DNA from: a virus
IMG/VR virus record: IMGVR_UViG_3300020419_000058
Coordinates: 1-30,932 of that record
DNA: 30,932 nucleotides
Reading direction: 5' to 3' (one strand)
Shown here: piece after piece, positions 21,263 through 30,669 of the stretch
Layout: every line of letters begins with the position of its first letter
Numbering within the stretch: the stretch's first letter is position 1
The notes under the pieces: generated by a model
Databases searched by the model: none
Told to the model about the DNA's origin: nothing
Seen by the model: only the letters and a program-made list of their open reading frames with translations
Program-made: the position numbers and the translations under genes

Positions 21263-22468
21263 ATGCCATTAAATAACCCTGCGCCTAATTTCGCACTGCT
21301 CACAGCATGGGATATGAGAAGTCTCTCTAATACCACTGTGTTTACTCGAAACTCTAATAATATCACCCTGCCCACCTTCTCAGCCGGTCAAGGGGTGTAT
21401 GAGGATGTATTATTTTTTCTCAATGGTCGTATAAGCTCAGGGTCTGTATATGGCACAGGTCAATTCTCAGTGGCTACCTTTGGCTCATCATGGGCTATAT
21501 CTATTAATTCATCTGATAAAATACAGATCTCATCTAATACTAATTTTACTGTGACAAATACCGGCACAATTGACTCCCTAGGCTATGGCTCATCTATTGT
21601 CTCTGCTGTGCTGTCTGGCAGTACATACACAGCCACAGCCCCTAATGATTGGCTCAGGGGTTTAGTTGATCTATCAGATATGAGCTATAAAATAGATGAA
21701 GTGGGGGGCAGCAGTAGCACATTTAATATCCCTGCTGTGCTTACTGATGTGCAAGATGTCACTACATTTTTAAGAGCTTCGGGTTCAGGGGATGCTGATG
21801 ATTTTGGGCTGACCTCTCTACAAGCTCTAGATAATGATGCCGCAGGGGTGTCTGCTGATGATATTACATGGAATGTAACAAACTCAGGCTTTGCTCAATG
21901 CACATTTAGGACATCATTAGGGGGTATTACATGGGTAAGCACTGCCCTAAGAAATCTGCTAGGTTTCACCGGTTTAGAGACTGCTGTAGTAGATGGCACA
22001 CGCAGCCGGCTAACTAGTACATACAGAATACAGGGCGTTTTATTCCCCTCAAGGCCTTATCAAAATCATCATTTAAAAGTGGAAAATCTCAGCCAGAGTA
22101 GGCGCAAAATAGGCGGGGGGTATACATCTAATTACATTGGTACGTATGTCACTAGCTCACTGCTATTTGATCTAGATGCCAATTTAGATAGCCATGATGA
22201 CTATAGGCATATGACTAATAAATTTGCGCCCCTCTGTAGCAATGGTGAGCAGATCAATTTTTATCAGGCATGGGGGGATAGCAGACGCACCCTCATTACT
22301 GAAGATGTGAATGCAGAGCAGCCGGCCTATGATAGCCTATATACATCTGAGGGCAATGGCGATACAGGGCGCATTAGGGGCACTCTCCTGACTGCTGAAT
22401 TTGATCTTAGCTACCCCACTAGACTTAGGCGCAGGGTGCCGGTAAATATGGAGATCGAGCATTTATGA
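21263..22468 (+). CDS. Putative tail protein (distal tail region)
   Basis: A 401-aa protein after the tape measure and parS sites, the position of distal tail or baseplate genes. The first 20 residues (PNFALLTAWDMRSLSNT) start a Ser/Thr/Asn-rich beta region to about residue 250. A later part has KVENLSQSRRKIGGGYTSNY and ANLDSHDDYRHMTNKF. The whole is polar with no membrane segment. I do not recognise a family. The ATG has a strong ribosome site and it overlaps the next gene by ATGA. Confidence 0.65.
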   Translation: MPLNNPAPNFALLTAWDMRSLSNTTVFTRNSNNITLPTFSAGQGVYEDVLFFLNGRISSGSVYGTGQFSVATFGSSWAISINSSDKIQISSNTNFTVTNTGTIDSLGYGSSIVSAVLSGSTYTATAPNDWLRGLVDLSDMSYKIDEVGGSSSTFNIPAVLTDVQDVTTFLRASGSGDADDFGLTSLQALDNDAAGVSADDITWNVTNSGFAQCTFRTSLGGITWVSTALRNLLGFTGLETAVVDGTRSRLTSTYRIQGVLFPSRPYQNHHLKVENLSQSRRKIGGGYTSNYIGTYVTSSLLFDLDANLDSHDDYRHMTNKFAPLCSNGEQINFYQAWGDSRRTLITEDVNAEQPAYDSLYTSEGNGDTGRIRGTLLTAEFDLSYPTRLRRRVPVNMEIEHL

Positions 22469-23544
22469 GTAATAGTTACACATCACCCCCCACTCTCACA
22501 GATCCTAGCCGGCTTACAGCAGCTCAGACCATACGATCTACAGAGATCTCTAGGATGAGTGATCTAGCAAATTACTGTTTTGCTACAGGGGGCACTCATA
22601 ATATAGTTTCACAGTTATTTGATGATCTAACATTTATACAAGATAATACATCAACGTTTGTCACTATGGCTGAGTATGTAGTACCAAGAATCAGCAATCA
22701 TCATAATGCTCTAGTTGTTAATATTCAGGCCTATTCTAACTCAGCCGCTAACCCTACAGTGCAAGTGAATTACACAATAGGGGGCATTAAATATACTGCA
22801 AACATTAGTATTACAGATCAGAACAGATATATTAGTAGTTTTAACTCTGGCACTATCAGCATCACAGGCACTCATGCTGAGGAATATGGGCTACTATCTA
22901 TAGATGTGAAGGCTGTAACAGGGGCCGATTTGGTTGTGTTAGGTATACAAGCAAATTGGCAGGCCCTTAGCTCTCCTCTCACGACAGGTGAACTGTTACA
23001 GTATACTGATGTATTTACACCCATAGGACAGAATAGGCAGGGGGCAGATTTGCCGCTAACCTCTAGATGGGGGGTACAAATGCTAGAGAACATTAACACC
23101 CTGAGGAGGCGGCCTAGGGTGCTGTTTAATTGGTCAGGTATTCGCAATGCTTCTACAGCTCTAGCGATTACTGCAGCAGGGGCAGGGCCTAAGGCCATAG
23201 GCAGGGGGGATCTCAGCTCTTTTTATTCAGAAGCTGCTATATTTATGGGCACATCAGATGATAACAATTTAAAAATTAGAGTATGGGTTAATCTAGAGAA
23301 TTATACGTCAGGTTCAATAAGCTTTGATGTTATGGGCAATGCACTCATATTAGATCAGGCAGGATGGCAATATTTTGATATTGACTTAGTGCAAGATGAG
23401 CTACCACGCTCTAATCAATTTGGTTTGAGCATGTATCAAGCAGGGGCAGATAATACCCCCTCACAAATTAATGCAGTAGCAAGCCCTGCAAGGCTACCCT
23501 CTGCCACCCCTTATATAGCCGGCATGTGTATAGTAGGAGTCTAA
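22465..23544 (+). CDS. Putative tail protein
   Basis: A 359-aa virion-type protein, Ser/Thr/Asn-rich and predicted beta. After PPTLTDPSRLTAAQTIRSTE comes a helical start (EISRMSDLANYCFATGG). The rest is beta strands with no motif I can name, including LKIRVWVNLENYTSGSISFD, which is typical of carbohydrate-binding-like or jelly-roll folds by eye only. It is coupled by ATGA to the previous gene. A tail tip role is inferred from its place between the tape measure and the large hub-like gene. Confidence 0.55.
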   Translation: MSNSYTSPPTLTDPSRLTAAQTIRSTEISRMSDLANYCFATGGTHNIVSQLFDDLTFIQDNTSTFVTMAEYVVPRISNHHNALVVNIQAYSNSAANPTVQVNYTIGGIKYTANISITDQNRYISSFNSGTISITGTHAEEYGLLSIDVKAVTGADLVVLGIQANWQALSSPLTTGELLQYTDVFTPIGQNRQGADLPLTSRWGVQMLENINTLRRRPRVLFNWSGIRNASTALAITAAGAGPKAIGRGDLSSFYSEAAIFMGTSDDNNLKIRVWVNLENYTSGSISFDVMGNALILDQAGWQYFDIDLVQDELPRSNQFGLSMYQAGADNTPSQINAVASPARLPSATPYIAGMCIVGV

Positions 23545-23547
23545 AAA

Positions 23548-24201
23548 ATGCTTATCCCCTCAGCCTATAGAACTATGCCAAATGCAGCCGGATGCCATAA
23601 TGGGCAGATCGTTATGGGTGGAAGTGTGGCTCAAATGTCATCAGCTTTAGGCCAGCTATCACACTGTAAATTCTTAGGTGAGGCACACTATCAAATTAGC
23701 CACAGCACCTATAGTACTCAATGGGGCTCTGAGCAGTTCGGGGCTAGATTAGCTACTGCTACTAGAGTATTAAAAGTGTACTCATCATATGAATATAATT
23801 TCTTATACCAAAGCACCCCCCTCAGTGAGAGATTAGCGGTGCTTTTTGTGTATGGGTCTGATTATCGTACTGCGGCAGTTATTGCACAGATCAAGCTATT
23901 AGATACAGCTGCTAATAGCTATACCGGCACAGTGCTAGATCATGGGGTAGAGTTTACAGCCCCTGAGCATTTAGATGCTTTCGATGTACCCTTTGGCGAT
24001 GCCATAAGCCCTGATGCATGGGCATTTACAGGCACACGCCCTATAGCAGCCCCTACAAATACTAGCCCTGAGAGTCCTAGGCCCTTATATGTACCCTCAG
24101 CTAATAGAGGGCAGTTACTGAATATTAAAATGACGATCAGCAGTATGAGCCTAACAGCAGTGCATATCTATGATCTATACCGGCTAGAGGTGACACCATG
24201 A
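23548..24201 (+). CDS. Putative tail protein
   Basis: A 217-aa protein with ribosome site TAGGAG. It has beta-type composition and an aromatic centre (SAYRTMPNAAGCHNGQ; LKVYSSYEYNFLYQSTPLSE). No domain recognised. It ends in an ATGA overlap with the 1021-aa gene, so it is probably made in step with it and joins the same tail-tip complex. Three consecutive genes (21263, 22465, 23548) of similar style may be related in fold. Confidence 0.5.
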   Translation: MLIPSAYRTMPNAAGCHNGQIVMGGSVAQMSSALGQLSHCKFLGEAHYQISHSTYSTQWGSEQFGARLATATRVLKVYSSYEYNFLYQSTPLSERLAVLFVYGSDYRTAAVIAQIKLLDTAANSYTGTVLDHGVEFTAPEHLDAFDVPFGDAISPDAWAFTGTRPIAAPTNTSPESPRPLYVPSANRGQLLNIKMTISSMSLTAVHIYDLYRLEVTP

Positions 24202-27200
24202 GCATATTATCAGATCAGGGGCGCAGGGTATTTGCTCTAGAGGTGGGGGGGCTTATTTATCGTTATCACAGCGGGGCAGGCTGTGCCGGTTTAAACACTC
24301 TAGCTGTATCAGGGATCAGCTTTGTAGATGTAGAGGGCATAAGCACAGTCTCTGCATTTAGTGCTTCTATAGACCCCTCAGGGGGCATCGGTATATATGA
24401 GCCGGTGACTGTGACATTAAACATAAATAAAAGAGCTAGCACATCAGATGCAGGGGTTATTTTTGGCAGATGTGGTGCACGCTCTGCTAGTACTAGAGCA
24501 CGCATAACAGCTAATGTAAAACGGACAGACGGCACAATATCAGTAGACACTGATCTTACAGGCCTGAGCTATCCTAGAATTATGCATATAGGCGGTGAGT
24601 CTGTAAAGGTGAGCAGTGCGACAAGTACAGTTTTAACTGTTACAGGGGGCAGGGGTGTAGCTAATACGCCTAATCAATCTCACTCGATAGATCTTGAGGG
24701 TGTGACTGTGCCAGAGATCACAGATGAGATTACTACATTTAGAGGGCGCAGGGCTAAATTGTATTGTGCTCATCAGCACCCTGATCAGACCCTCAGCGCA
24801 TGGGTAGAAGTAATAAACGGCTTTATAGAAAGCACTCCTACTATAGAGCAGGGGGATAGTGTCTCATTGAGCATCGTGCCTATGGTCGCTTTAATAGATA
24901 CAGTAGTAACAGATAAAGGCATTAATCAAAGCAGGCTATTGCATGGGTACCATTTTTTTGGCAATAGGGGCAATTCGCTAGAGTATGCCATGAAGCTCAA
25001 TACAATTGGCAGTCGTAATCAATTCCAATATGAGATTCAACACAGTGCCACAGTCACAGCTAGTCAATTTAATGTATTCGCAGATCTAAACACATTAGAG
25101 CTAGATTATGATGTAGGCCGGCCCACAGGGCTAGATAGTAATGATGAGCTGTTATTACCTATGCCGCATCCTCGGTACCCATACATGAGAGCTAGAGGGG
25201 GATCAGGTGGCCCTATCTACCCTACAAGCATTGTGAGTGGCACGCATGGGGGCAGGGATGTATACACAATTAATGCTAACTCATTTGCTAATTCAGCAAG
25301 TCAAGCGCAGTTGCAGCAGAGCATAAAAGTGAGCTTACACGCTCCTGTAGAAATTAAACAGCATACTATAAGCGAGCTGCAGCAGTGGCCTGAGATCATT
25401 AATGATACATTAGAGTCTGATGGCCCATCTACTATAACCGGTGCATCAGGGGGTGTGCTGAAATGGCGTTTAACTGAAGACAATCAGGTTAGAGTATCAA
25501 AGCTCACCTCTGGCAATGCCTATAGTAATACTGCTGCTAGTTTATATTTATGGACACACCAAAATGCATTTATTAATAATGTGCCACCTAGCTATAGTGA
25601 AGCCAGAGCTTTTGATGATAATCAAACTAGTTTAGCTACTAATTCTGCTTATCGTGTGTGGTATGGGCTTGACATAGGGCAGGGGGATGAACCCCCCTTT
25701 GAAGACTACAGGGGTACTGCTAATAGAGAGGGCGGACAGTTTAGAACTATTATTGTGAGTGGTGCACAGTCATCAAATACACAGCAATTAAGGGATGTAG
25801 CAAAAGCTTATTATCAGATCTATGAAGATCGCATATTAGTAGAAGGTAGCCTAGGCCTGCCTACCACTGCCACTGCAGAGCTATTTGATGTAGTAGTGCG
25901 CTATTATGATAGACGATCAGAGACAATGCGTGAGCAGGTATTTAAAGCGACTCATCAAAGCACAGCCACATATAATAGCACTAATGTAGGTTATTATATT
26001 CATATAAACAGATCATTCCTCAGTGAGTGCATCTCTTTTGGTGATTGGTCTGAGGGTGAGAGGGCACTGATTAGCAGGGGTGGCAGATTCCAAAATGAGC
26101 GCATAGGCACAGCCCTATTGCAATTGCTCAGCTCAGGGGGTGGGGGCTCAGTTAATAGTACATATGATGTGTTTAGCGTGGGCTGTAATTTAGAGCTAGA
26201 GCATATAGATGAGGATAGTTTTCTGAGTATTGACAGTGCATCGCCTTTCACTGTGTCAGGTCAATTTGCAGGGGTGGGGGCAGATGTGAGAAAAATGATA
26301 AACAGCCTGCTCAGACTCATAGGAGCTATTATGATTATGAAGCGATCTGAAACAGGGGCTAGTCAGATTGCATTAGTGCCTATAGGTGCTGAGAGAGCAG
26401 CCGATGCCGGCACTGTAATTGCTGCAGGTGATTGGCTCACCGATCCCCCCCCACATTGGGATGCCCTTGATGATATCGTAACTCAGATTAAATATGAGTA
26501 TGATTATGATGTAGAGACTGATGAGTATCAGTCTGAAGTATTTTTTAATAATCAGGAGGCGGTCAGTAGATATGGTGGCGAACAATCAAAGATCACCCTA
26601 TCACTAGCAGGTATTACCTCTGATCAGTTTGGTAGAGGGGCCGGCAATGTCTATGCAGAATTCTTGCCCACCTCAGCTAGAATTTTTAATCTACTAAGCA
26701 ACCCTCTGAGGGTTTGGCGGGGCTCAATTGGCTCAGGTCATAGCGCACTATTAGACCTAGGCTCATATGTTAAATGCTCATCACCTCACCTAAGGGGCTA
26801 CTCTGATAGCTATGGGGTTACAGATGGCATCGGCATGGTGCGCTCTATTAGACAAGAGCTGATGAGTGAGGGGTGCGATCTAGAACTTGTTACTAGTGGC
26901 CTAAACCCTGTGGCATGGAATAGCTCAGCGACTGTGGCCACTGTGCCAGATACTACATCTGTTACAGTAAATGCTGATGATTTTAGTAATAGCTCTATAG
27001 ATGATGTGAGCTTTTTTAGTGTAGGTGATGTGGTCGATTATGTGCCAAATGGGGCTCAAGACACAGCGATTACAGGTCTTACTATTGATAGTATATCGAG
27101 TAATACAATTACATTTACAGGGGCTCATGGTATATCATCAGCGGGGGGCACTCTTGAGCCTACCACTTATGCAAATGCTAGCAATAATCATAAGGCGGAT

Positions 27201-27263
27201 GCATATTTAGCAGATAATTCTGATCTATTAAATAATACAGATACAGCACAGGAGTATAGTTGA
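24198..27263 (+). CDS. Large tail tip/baseplate hub-like protein
   Basis: A 1021-aa protein, the largest in the window, at the end of the tail-tip gene set. Near the start are GGLIYRYHSGAGC and repeated beta strands with VTVTLNINKRAS. A central segment about residues 370-470 includes SLHAPVEIKQHTISELQQ and SGGVLKWRLTEDNQVRVSKL, resembling the hub arrangement of tail tip proteins that hold the cell-contact end of the tube. Residues 890-1021 are Ser/Asn-rich (TVATVPDTTSVTVNADDF). It overlaps the lysin gene by one base. The hub role is from size and position. Confidence 0.6.
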   Translation: MSILSDQGRRVFALEVGGLIYRYHSGAGCAGLNTLAVSGISFVDVEGISTVSAFSASIDPSGGIGIYEPVTVTLNINKRASTSDAGVIFGRCGARSASTRARITANVKRTDGTISVDTDLTGLSYPRIMHIGGESVKVSSATSTVLTVTGGRGVANTPNQSHSIDLEGVTVPEITDEITTFRGRRAKLYCAHQHPDQTLSAWVEVINGFIESTPTIEQGDSVSLSIVPMVALIDTVVTDKGINQSRLLHGYHFFGNRGNSLEYAMKLNTIGSRNQFQYEIQHSATVTASQFNVFADLNTLELDYDVGRPTGLDSNDELLLPMPHPRYPYMRARGGSGGPIYPTSIVSGTHGGRDVYTINANSFANSASQAQLQQSIKVSLHAPVEIKQHTISELQQWPEIINDTLESDGPSTITGASGGVLKWRLTEDNQVRVSKLTSGNAYSNTAASLYLWTHQNAFINNVPPSYSEARAFDDNQTSLATNSAYRVWYGLDIGQGDEPPFEDYRGTANREGGQFRTIIVSGAQSSNTQQLRDVAKAYYQIYEDRILVEGSLGLPTTATAELFDVVVRYYDRRSETMREQVFKATHQSTATYNSTNVGYYIHINRSFLSECISFGDWSEGERALISRGGRFQNERIGTALLQLLSSGGGGSVNSTYDVFSVGCNLELEHIDEDSFLSIDSASPFTVSGQFAGVGADVRKMINSLLRLIGAIMIMKRSETGASQIALVPIGAERAADAGTVIAAGDWLTDPPPHWDALDDIVTQIKYEYDYDVETDEYQSEVFFNNQEAVSRYGGEQSKITLSLAGITSDQFGRGAGNVYAEFLPTSARIFNLLSNPLRVWRGSIGSGHSALLDLGSYVKCSSPHLRGYSDSYGVTDGIGMVRSIRQELMSEGCDLELVTSGLNPVAWNSSATVATVPDTTSVTVNADDFSNSSIDDVSFFSVGDVVDYVPNGAQDTAITGLTIDSISSNTITFTGAHGISSAGGTLEPTTYANASNNHKADAYLADNSDLLNNTDTAQEYS

Positions 27264-27946
27264 TGCCCACTAAACACACTAAAGCAGAACTTGAGACTAG
27301 AATTGAGTCATTAGAAAATGATGTAAGACGCATGAGCAGGGCCTTAGGGCAGGCTCATATTGATCTAGATATTACAGTCACTCAGGCTCATACATACCCT
27401 ACTCCTGCAATATCAGAGCACGCTATCAGAGCCATTAAAAGGGCTAAAGCTGAGCTTGATCTAGTAGTTAAAGAGCCCTCATCTAGAATCAGTGTATACA
27501 TAGGCGATAACGTAAATAAAAGCACTCAGGGCCTTGGTTGGACTTGGCTTGATCCCTATACACGCAATGGGCAGTTTGCATGGTGTGGGGCTTTTGCTGC
27601 ATTTGCGCACACAGAAGTTAGAGCGCAAATTAGGAAGAAGATCTTTCCCTCATGCTATAGGCTCTATTCAAATTGGTCGAATACCTCTAGACATATTGAC
27701 CCCTCAAAAGTGCAGGCCGGTGACATAGTTGTAATTTATACTAGTAAAAGATCAGTTCAAGGCGATCATATCACTCTGTGTATAGATACTAGCACCATAG
27801 CTGAGGGCTATATTAAAACAATTGAGGGTAATGCACATGGCACTCTAGGAGATGGCACACAGGGTGAGGGGGTCATTACTAGAGAGCGCACTACTGATGA
27901 GATTGCCCATGTGTATAGATTGCTAGCAGGTGATTTTGATGAGTGA
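27263..27946 (+). CDS. CHAP-type peptidoglycan hydrolase (endolysin or tail lysin)
   Basis: I choose ATG 27263 (MPTKHTK) with AGGAG eight bases upstream, instead of an in-frame TTG at 27260. About 227 aa. Residues 10-35 form a heptad-like coiled coil (LETRIESLENDVRRMSRALG). Residues about 85-220 look like a CHAP amidase/endopeptidase: active-site Cys C108 in FAWCGAF, His H169 in GDHITLCI, and Asn N190 in IEGNAHG. It should cut the peptide part of peptidoglycan. It could serve lysis, as the holin-like gene next to it suggests, or cell-wall entry from the tail. Confidence 0.75.
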   Translation: MPTKHTKAELETRIESLENDVRRMSRALGQAHIDLDITVTQAHTYPTPAISEHAIRAIKRAKAELDLVVKEPSSRISVYIGDNVNKSTQGLGWTWLDPYTRNGQFAWCGAFAAFAHTEVRAQIRKKIFPSCYRLYSNWSNTSRHIDPSKVQAGDIVVIYTSKRSVQGDHITLCIDTSTIAEGYIKTIEGNAHGTLGDGTQGEGVITRERTTDEIAHVYRLLAGDFDE

Positions 27947-28205
27947 GCTTACATTAACTGAGAGGCTAGGAGGGCGCAAGGCTCTAGCGTTTTATGCTGC
28001 ATTAGGCTGCTCTTTTACTCTAGCTCTATTAGATAAGGCACATGCAGAAGTGCTAGGCCTAATTGATACTCTATTTTTTATTTATGCAGGGGCTAATGTC
28101 ATGGCTAAACGCCAGAGCCCTATTAAACCGGAACTCAGTTCCGCTTTACAGCAAAACCCTAAACCGGAACTCAGTTCCGCTTTATCTCAGGAGCACACAC
28201 CATGA
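27939..28205 (+). CDS. Holin-like small membrane protein
   Basis: I choose ATG 27939 (MSELTLTERLGG), with AGGT before it, over an in-frame GTG at 27930. The product is about 88 aa. Residues about 15-55 hold two hydrophobic stretches (ALAFYAALGCSFTLALLD and VLGLIDTLFFIYAGANVM), as in small holins. The tail has two copies of KPELSSAL encoded by a palindromic DNA element. Its 8-nt overlap with the lysin gene supports a lysis cassette. It overlaps the next gene by ATGA. Confidence 0.6.
   Translation: MSELTLTERLGGRKALAFYAALGCSFTLALLDKAHAEVLGLIDTLFFIYAGANVMAKRQSPIKPELSSALQQNPKPELSSALSQEHTP
28124..28148 (+). repeat. 25-bp palindromic element, copy 1 in holin-like gene
   Basis: Same palindrome as at 11020-11044 but in the opposite direction. 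In the gene's frame it reads KPELSSAL. Inner arms CGGAACT and AGTTCCG flank one base. Confidence 0.85.
28160..28184 (+). repeat. 25-bp palindromic element, copy 2 in holin-like gene
   Basis: Identical to the copy at 28124-28148, 36 bp later and in the same frame. Both copies follow an ACCCTA- or CCCTAT-type flank, which suggests that a slightly larger unit was duplicated. Confidence 0.85.
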
Positions 28206-28579
28206 GTAAATTAGGCGTACAAAATCCAATCACAGCAGGGCAGATCATAGGCACATATGATGCTAGCTCTGTAAATGATACAGATTGGCACTCATTAACA
28301 TCTGATGAATTTTATAATGTGCAGTCAGGAGCTCAAATCACTGATGGGCTCAAGTTCGCCTATGTGGCCATTATCACTAATGCCACTGATCTCAGCTATC
28401 TCAAACTCAGAGCAGCAGCAGGGGCAGGCGATAGCAAAACTAATACAGCAGGGGTTATACCTGTATTCGGTGGTTTTGATGTAGACACACAGGCCCTTAA
28501 TACTCAAGTCACTGCTATAGCCTATGCTAAAGCAGCCGGTGCAAATAAGACTGTAATTTATGCAGGTTTTAACCTTTAA
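28202..28579 (+). CDS. Hypothetical virion-like protein
   Basis: A 125-aa protein coupled to the holin-like gene by ATGA. It is small-residue-rich and beta-like (FAYVAIITNATDLSYLKLRA; AGVIPVFGGFDVDTQ; NKTVIYAGFNL), similar in composition to structural accessory proteins. No family recognised. The fibre gene starts 14 bases after its stop. It may be a fibre-associated or decoration protein, on position only. Confidence 0.5.
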   Translation: MSKLGVQNPITAGQIIGTYDASSVNDTDWHSLTSDEFYNVQSGAQITDGLKFAYVAIITNATDLSYLKLRAAAGAGDSKTNTAGVIPVFGGFDVDTQALNTQVTAIAYAKAAGANKTVIYAGFNL

Positions 28580-28593
28580 GAAAGGATCAAAAA

Positions 28594-30228
28594 ATGGCAA
28601 TTTCACTAGGTGGGTTTTCAGGGGGTGGGGGTGGTGCTTCTACAGATACGCTTGATGATGTCACAGGCAGAGGGGCTACTACTACTAATGCAGTCACTGT
28701 AGGCGGCCTGAGCATAGGCACAGCTTACACTATGCCTACTTCTGATGGTTCTGCTAATCAGGTGCTCTCGACAGATGGCTCAGGCTCTATCTTATTCAGT
28801 ACTCTGAATATTACAGGGGGGCTAGAGTACAAAGGGGCATTTAATGCGACAGCCGGCACACCCTCTATAGCTAATGCTGAGAAAGGTGATTTTTATATTA
28901 TTGATACAGCCGGCACAATTTACGGTCAGACATGGGGTGTAGGTGATCACCTGCTGATTAATGAAAATATGGGCGGGTCTGTTACCAATTCTAAAATTGA
29001 TAAAATTGACAATACAGATGCAGTTAGCTCAGTGAATGGGCAGACAGGGCCTGTAAGCTTAGGAGTAGGCAATCTATCAGATGTCACTATCACAGGGGCG
29101 GCTAATGGCGAGGTGCTCAAGTATGATGGCTCAGCATGGGTAGATGCTACGCTTGCATATTCTGAGATCAGTGGCACGCCTACCAATATCTCTACATTTA
29201 CAAATGACTCAAACTATTTAACAGCTATTACAGGGCAGAGCATCGGCAGTCTCTCTGATGTGACTATTACAAGTGCCGCAAATGGGCAGGTCATTAGTTA
29301 TAATGGCAGTGCATGGGTCAATTCTGCAGCTTCTGCCGGCTCACTCGCAGGCCTATCAGATGTGACTATTACAGGGGCGGCTAATGGCGAGGTGCTCAAG
29401 TATGATGGCTCAGCATGGGTGGATGCCACACTCGCATATTCTGAGATCAGTGGCACGCCTACCAATGTCTCTGATTTTACAAATGACTCAAACTATTTAA
29501 CAGCTATTACAGGGCAGAGCATAGGCAGTCTCTCTGATGTGACTATTACAGGGGCGGCTAATGGCGAATACCTTAGATATAATGGCAGTGCATGGGTAGA
29601 TGCTGCGCTAGGTATTGCTGATGATACATCACCTAGCCTAGGTGGTAATTTAGATGTATCTGGCAATGATATAATCAGCGCGTCTAATGGAGCTATTGAG
29701 ATTGCCCCTGATGGCACAGGCTCAGTAATTATTAAGGGTAATACTGCAGCTTCTGCGACCAACACAGGGCACATTAAATTAAACTGTGAAAATAATAGTC
29801 ATCATGTAAAAATCGCAGCTCCTGCACATGCAGCGATTAGCGCAGGTGGCAGCTATACACTCACCCTGCCGGCAGATGATGGCGATGCTAATGAGGTATT
29901 ACAGACAGATGGATCAGGTAATTTATCATGGGTGGCCCAAAGTGGGGGGAGCGGTGGAGGCTTTACTTACTCAGCAATTAGCAGCACTACACCAGCACAG
30001 GCACAATATCACTATAGTTGTACAGGTACATTTACGCTGACCCTACCTGCTGCATCAGGTATCACTGCGGGTGAAGAGATTAGAGTTAAAAATATGGGAA
30101 CAGGCACGATTACAATTGACCGATCATCAACAGATACAATTGATGCTCAAGCTAGCATTACACTAGGGGTACAGTACCAAATGTTAAGCTTTGTCTCTAA
30201 TGGATCAAATGGGTATGAGGTGATCTAA
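28594..30228 (+). CDS. Tail fibre protein with internal repeats
   Basis: A 544-aa fibre-type protein. It opens with a Gly-rich stretch (FSGGGGGAS). Four units of LSDVTIT-(G/S)-AANG followed by Y-x-GSAW lie between about residues 160 and 340, encoded by a duplicated 279-bp unit. Next come GNLDVSGNDIISASNGAIEI and PDGTGSVIIKG, phrases common in fibres of cyanophages and other aquatic phages, and a C-terminal beta domain. Such repeats usually make a trimeric, extended shaft that carries a receptor-binding tip. Start has AAAGGAT upstream. It joins the next gene by TAATG. Confidence 0.75.
   Translation: MAISLGGFSGGGGGASTDTLDDVTGRGATTTNAVTVGGLSIGTAYTMPTSDGSANQVLSTDGSGSILFSTLNITGGLEYKGAFNATAGTPSIANAEKGDFYIIDTAGTIYGQTWGVGDHLLINENMGGSVTNSKIDKIDNTDAVSSVNGQTGPVSLGVGNLSDVTITGAANGEVLKYDGSAWVDATLAYSEISGTPTNISTFTNDSNYLTAITGQSIGSLSDVTITSAANGQVISYNGSAWVNSAASAGSLAGLSDVTITGAANGEVLKYDGSAWVDATLAYSEISGTPTNVSDFTNDSNYLTAITGQSIGSLSDVTITGAANGEYLRYNGSAWVDAALGIADDTSPSLGGNLDVSGNDIISASNGAIEIAPDGTGSVIIKGNTAASATNTGHIKLNCENNSHHVKIAAPAHAAISAGGSYTLTLPADDGDANEVLQTDGSGNLSWVAQSGGSGGGFTYSAISSTTPAQAQYHYSCTGTFTLTLPAASGITAGEEIRVKNMGTGTITIDRSSTDTIDAQASITLGVQYQMLSFVSNGSNGYEVI
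29074..29554 (+). repeat. 279-bp direct duplication in fibre gene
   Basis: About 200 bp from 29074 recurs from 29353 with few changes, at a constant offset of 279 bp (93 codons). Long runs of identical bases show the duplication is recent. Recombination between copies would change fibre length in frame. Confidence 0.85.
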
Positions 30229-30659
30229 TGAGCTATAAAGCGGCTGCACAAATGAAACCCATTCTCGTTCATATTACAATGAGCACAAATCAAACGCTAG
30301 CTAGCGGCGATGCTCTAGCAGTTGACACAATTACAGGATCAACCGGTCATGGTGTCACTATATCGAGCGGCGTTGTGACTATACCAAGCGGCTATCAATG
30401 GTCGATCCAAGCGCAAGTCTCGCCAACAGCTTTAGTAAATGCCGATTTAGATTGGTATGTTGACAATTCAGCATCTACTACATTTCAGAATACAGGTATT
30501 AGTTTATTAAATTCGACAGGTAACACATCTAATTTAATGGGGTTTATAGCTCTAAATTCATCAAGCTCAAGTATTGATGTAGAGTTAAGAGCGGATGCTG
30601 CTGTTACTATAGATTCTGACTTTACCTGTATGATTTTAATGGGCTATCCTAGCCCTTAG
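30228..30659 (+). CDS. Hypothetical fibre-associated protein
   Basis: A 143-aa protein after the fibre gene with TAATG coupling. Ser/Thr/Asn-rich, predicted beta throughout (HITMSTNQTLASGDALAVDT; GVTISSGVVTIPSGYQWSI), which suits a jelly-roll or fibre-tip accessory. No family recognised. Base use differs from upstream genes: about 16 CpG in 432 bp by hand count. That may point to a separate origin of this host-range segment. Confidence 0.55.
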   Translation: MSYKAAAQMKPILVHITMSTNQTLASGDALAVDTITGSTGHGVTISSGVVTIPSGYQWSIQAQVSPTALVNADLDWYVDNSASTTFQNTGISLLNSTGNTSNLMGFIALNSSSSSIDVELRADAAVTIDSDFTCMILMGYPSP

Positions 30660-30669
30660 GAGTAAAACT

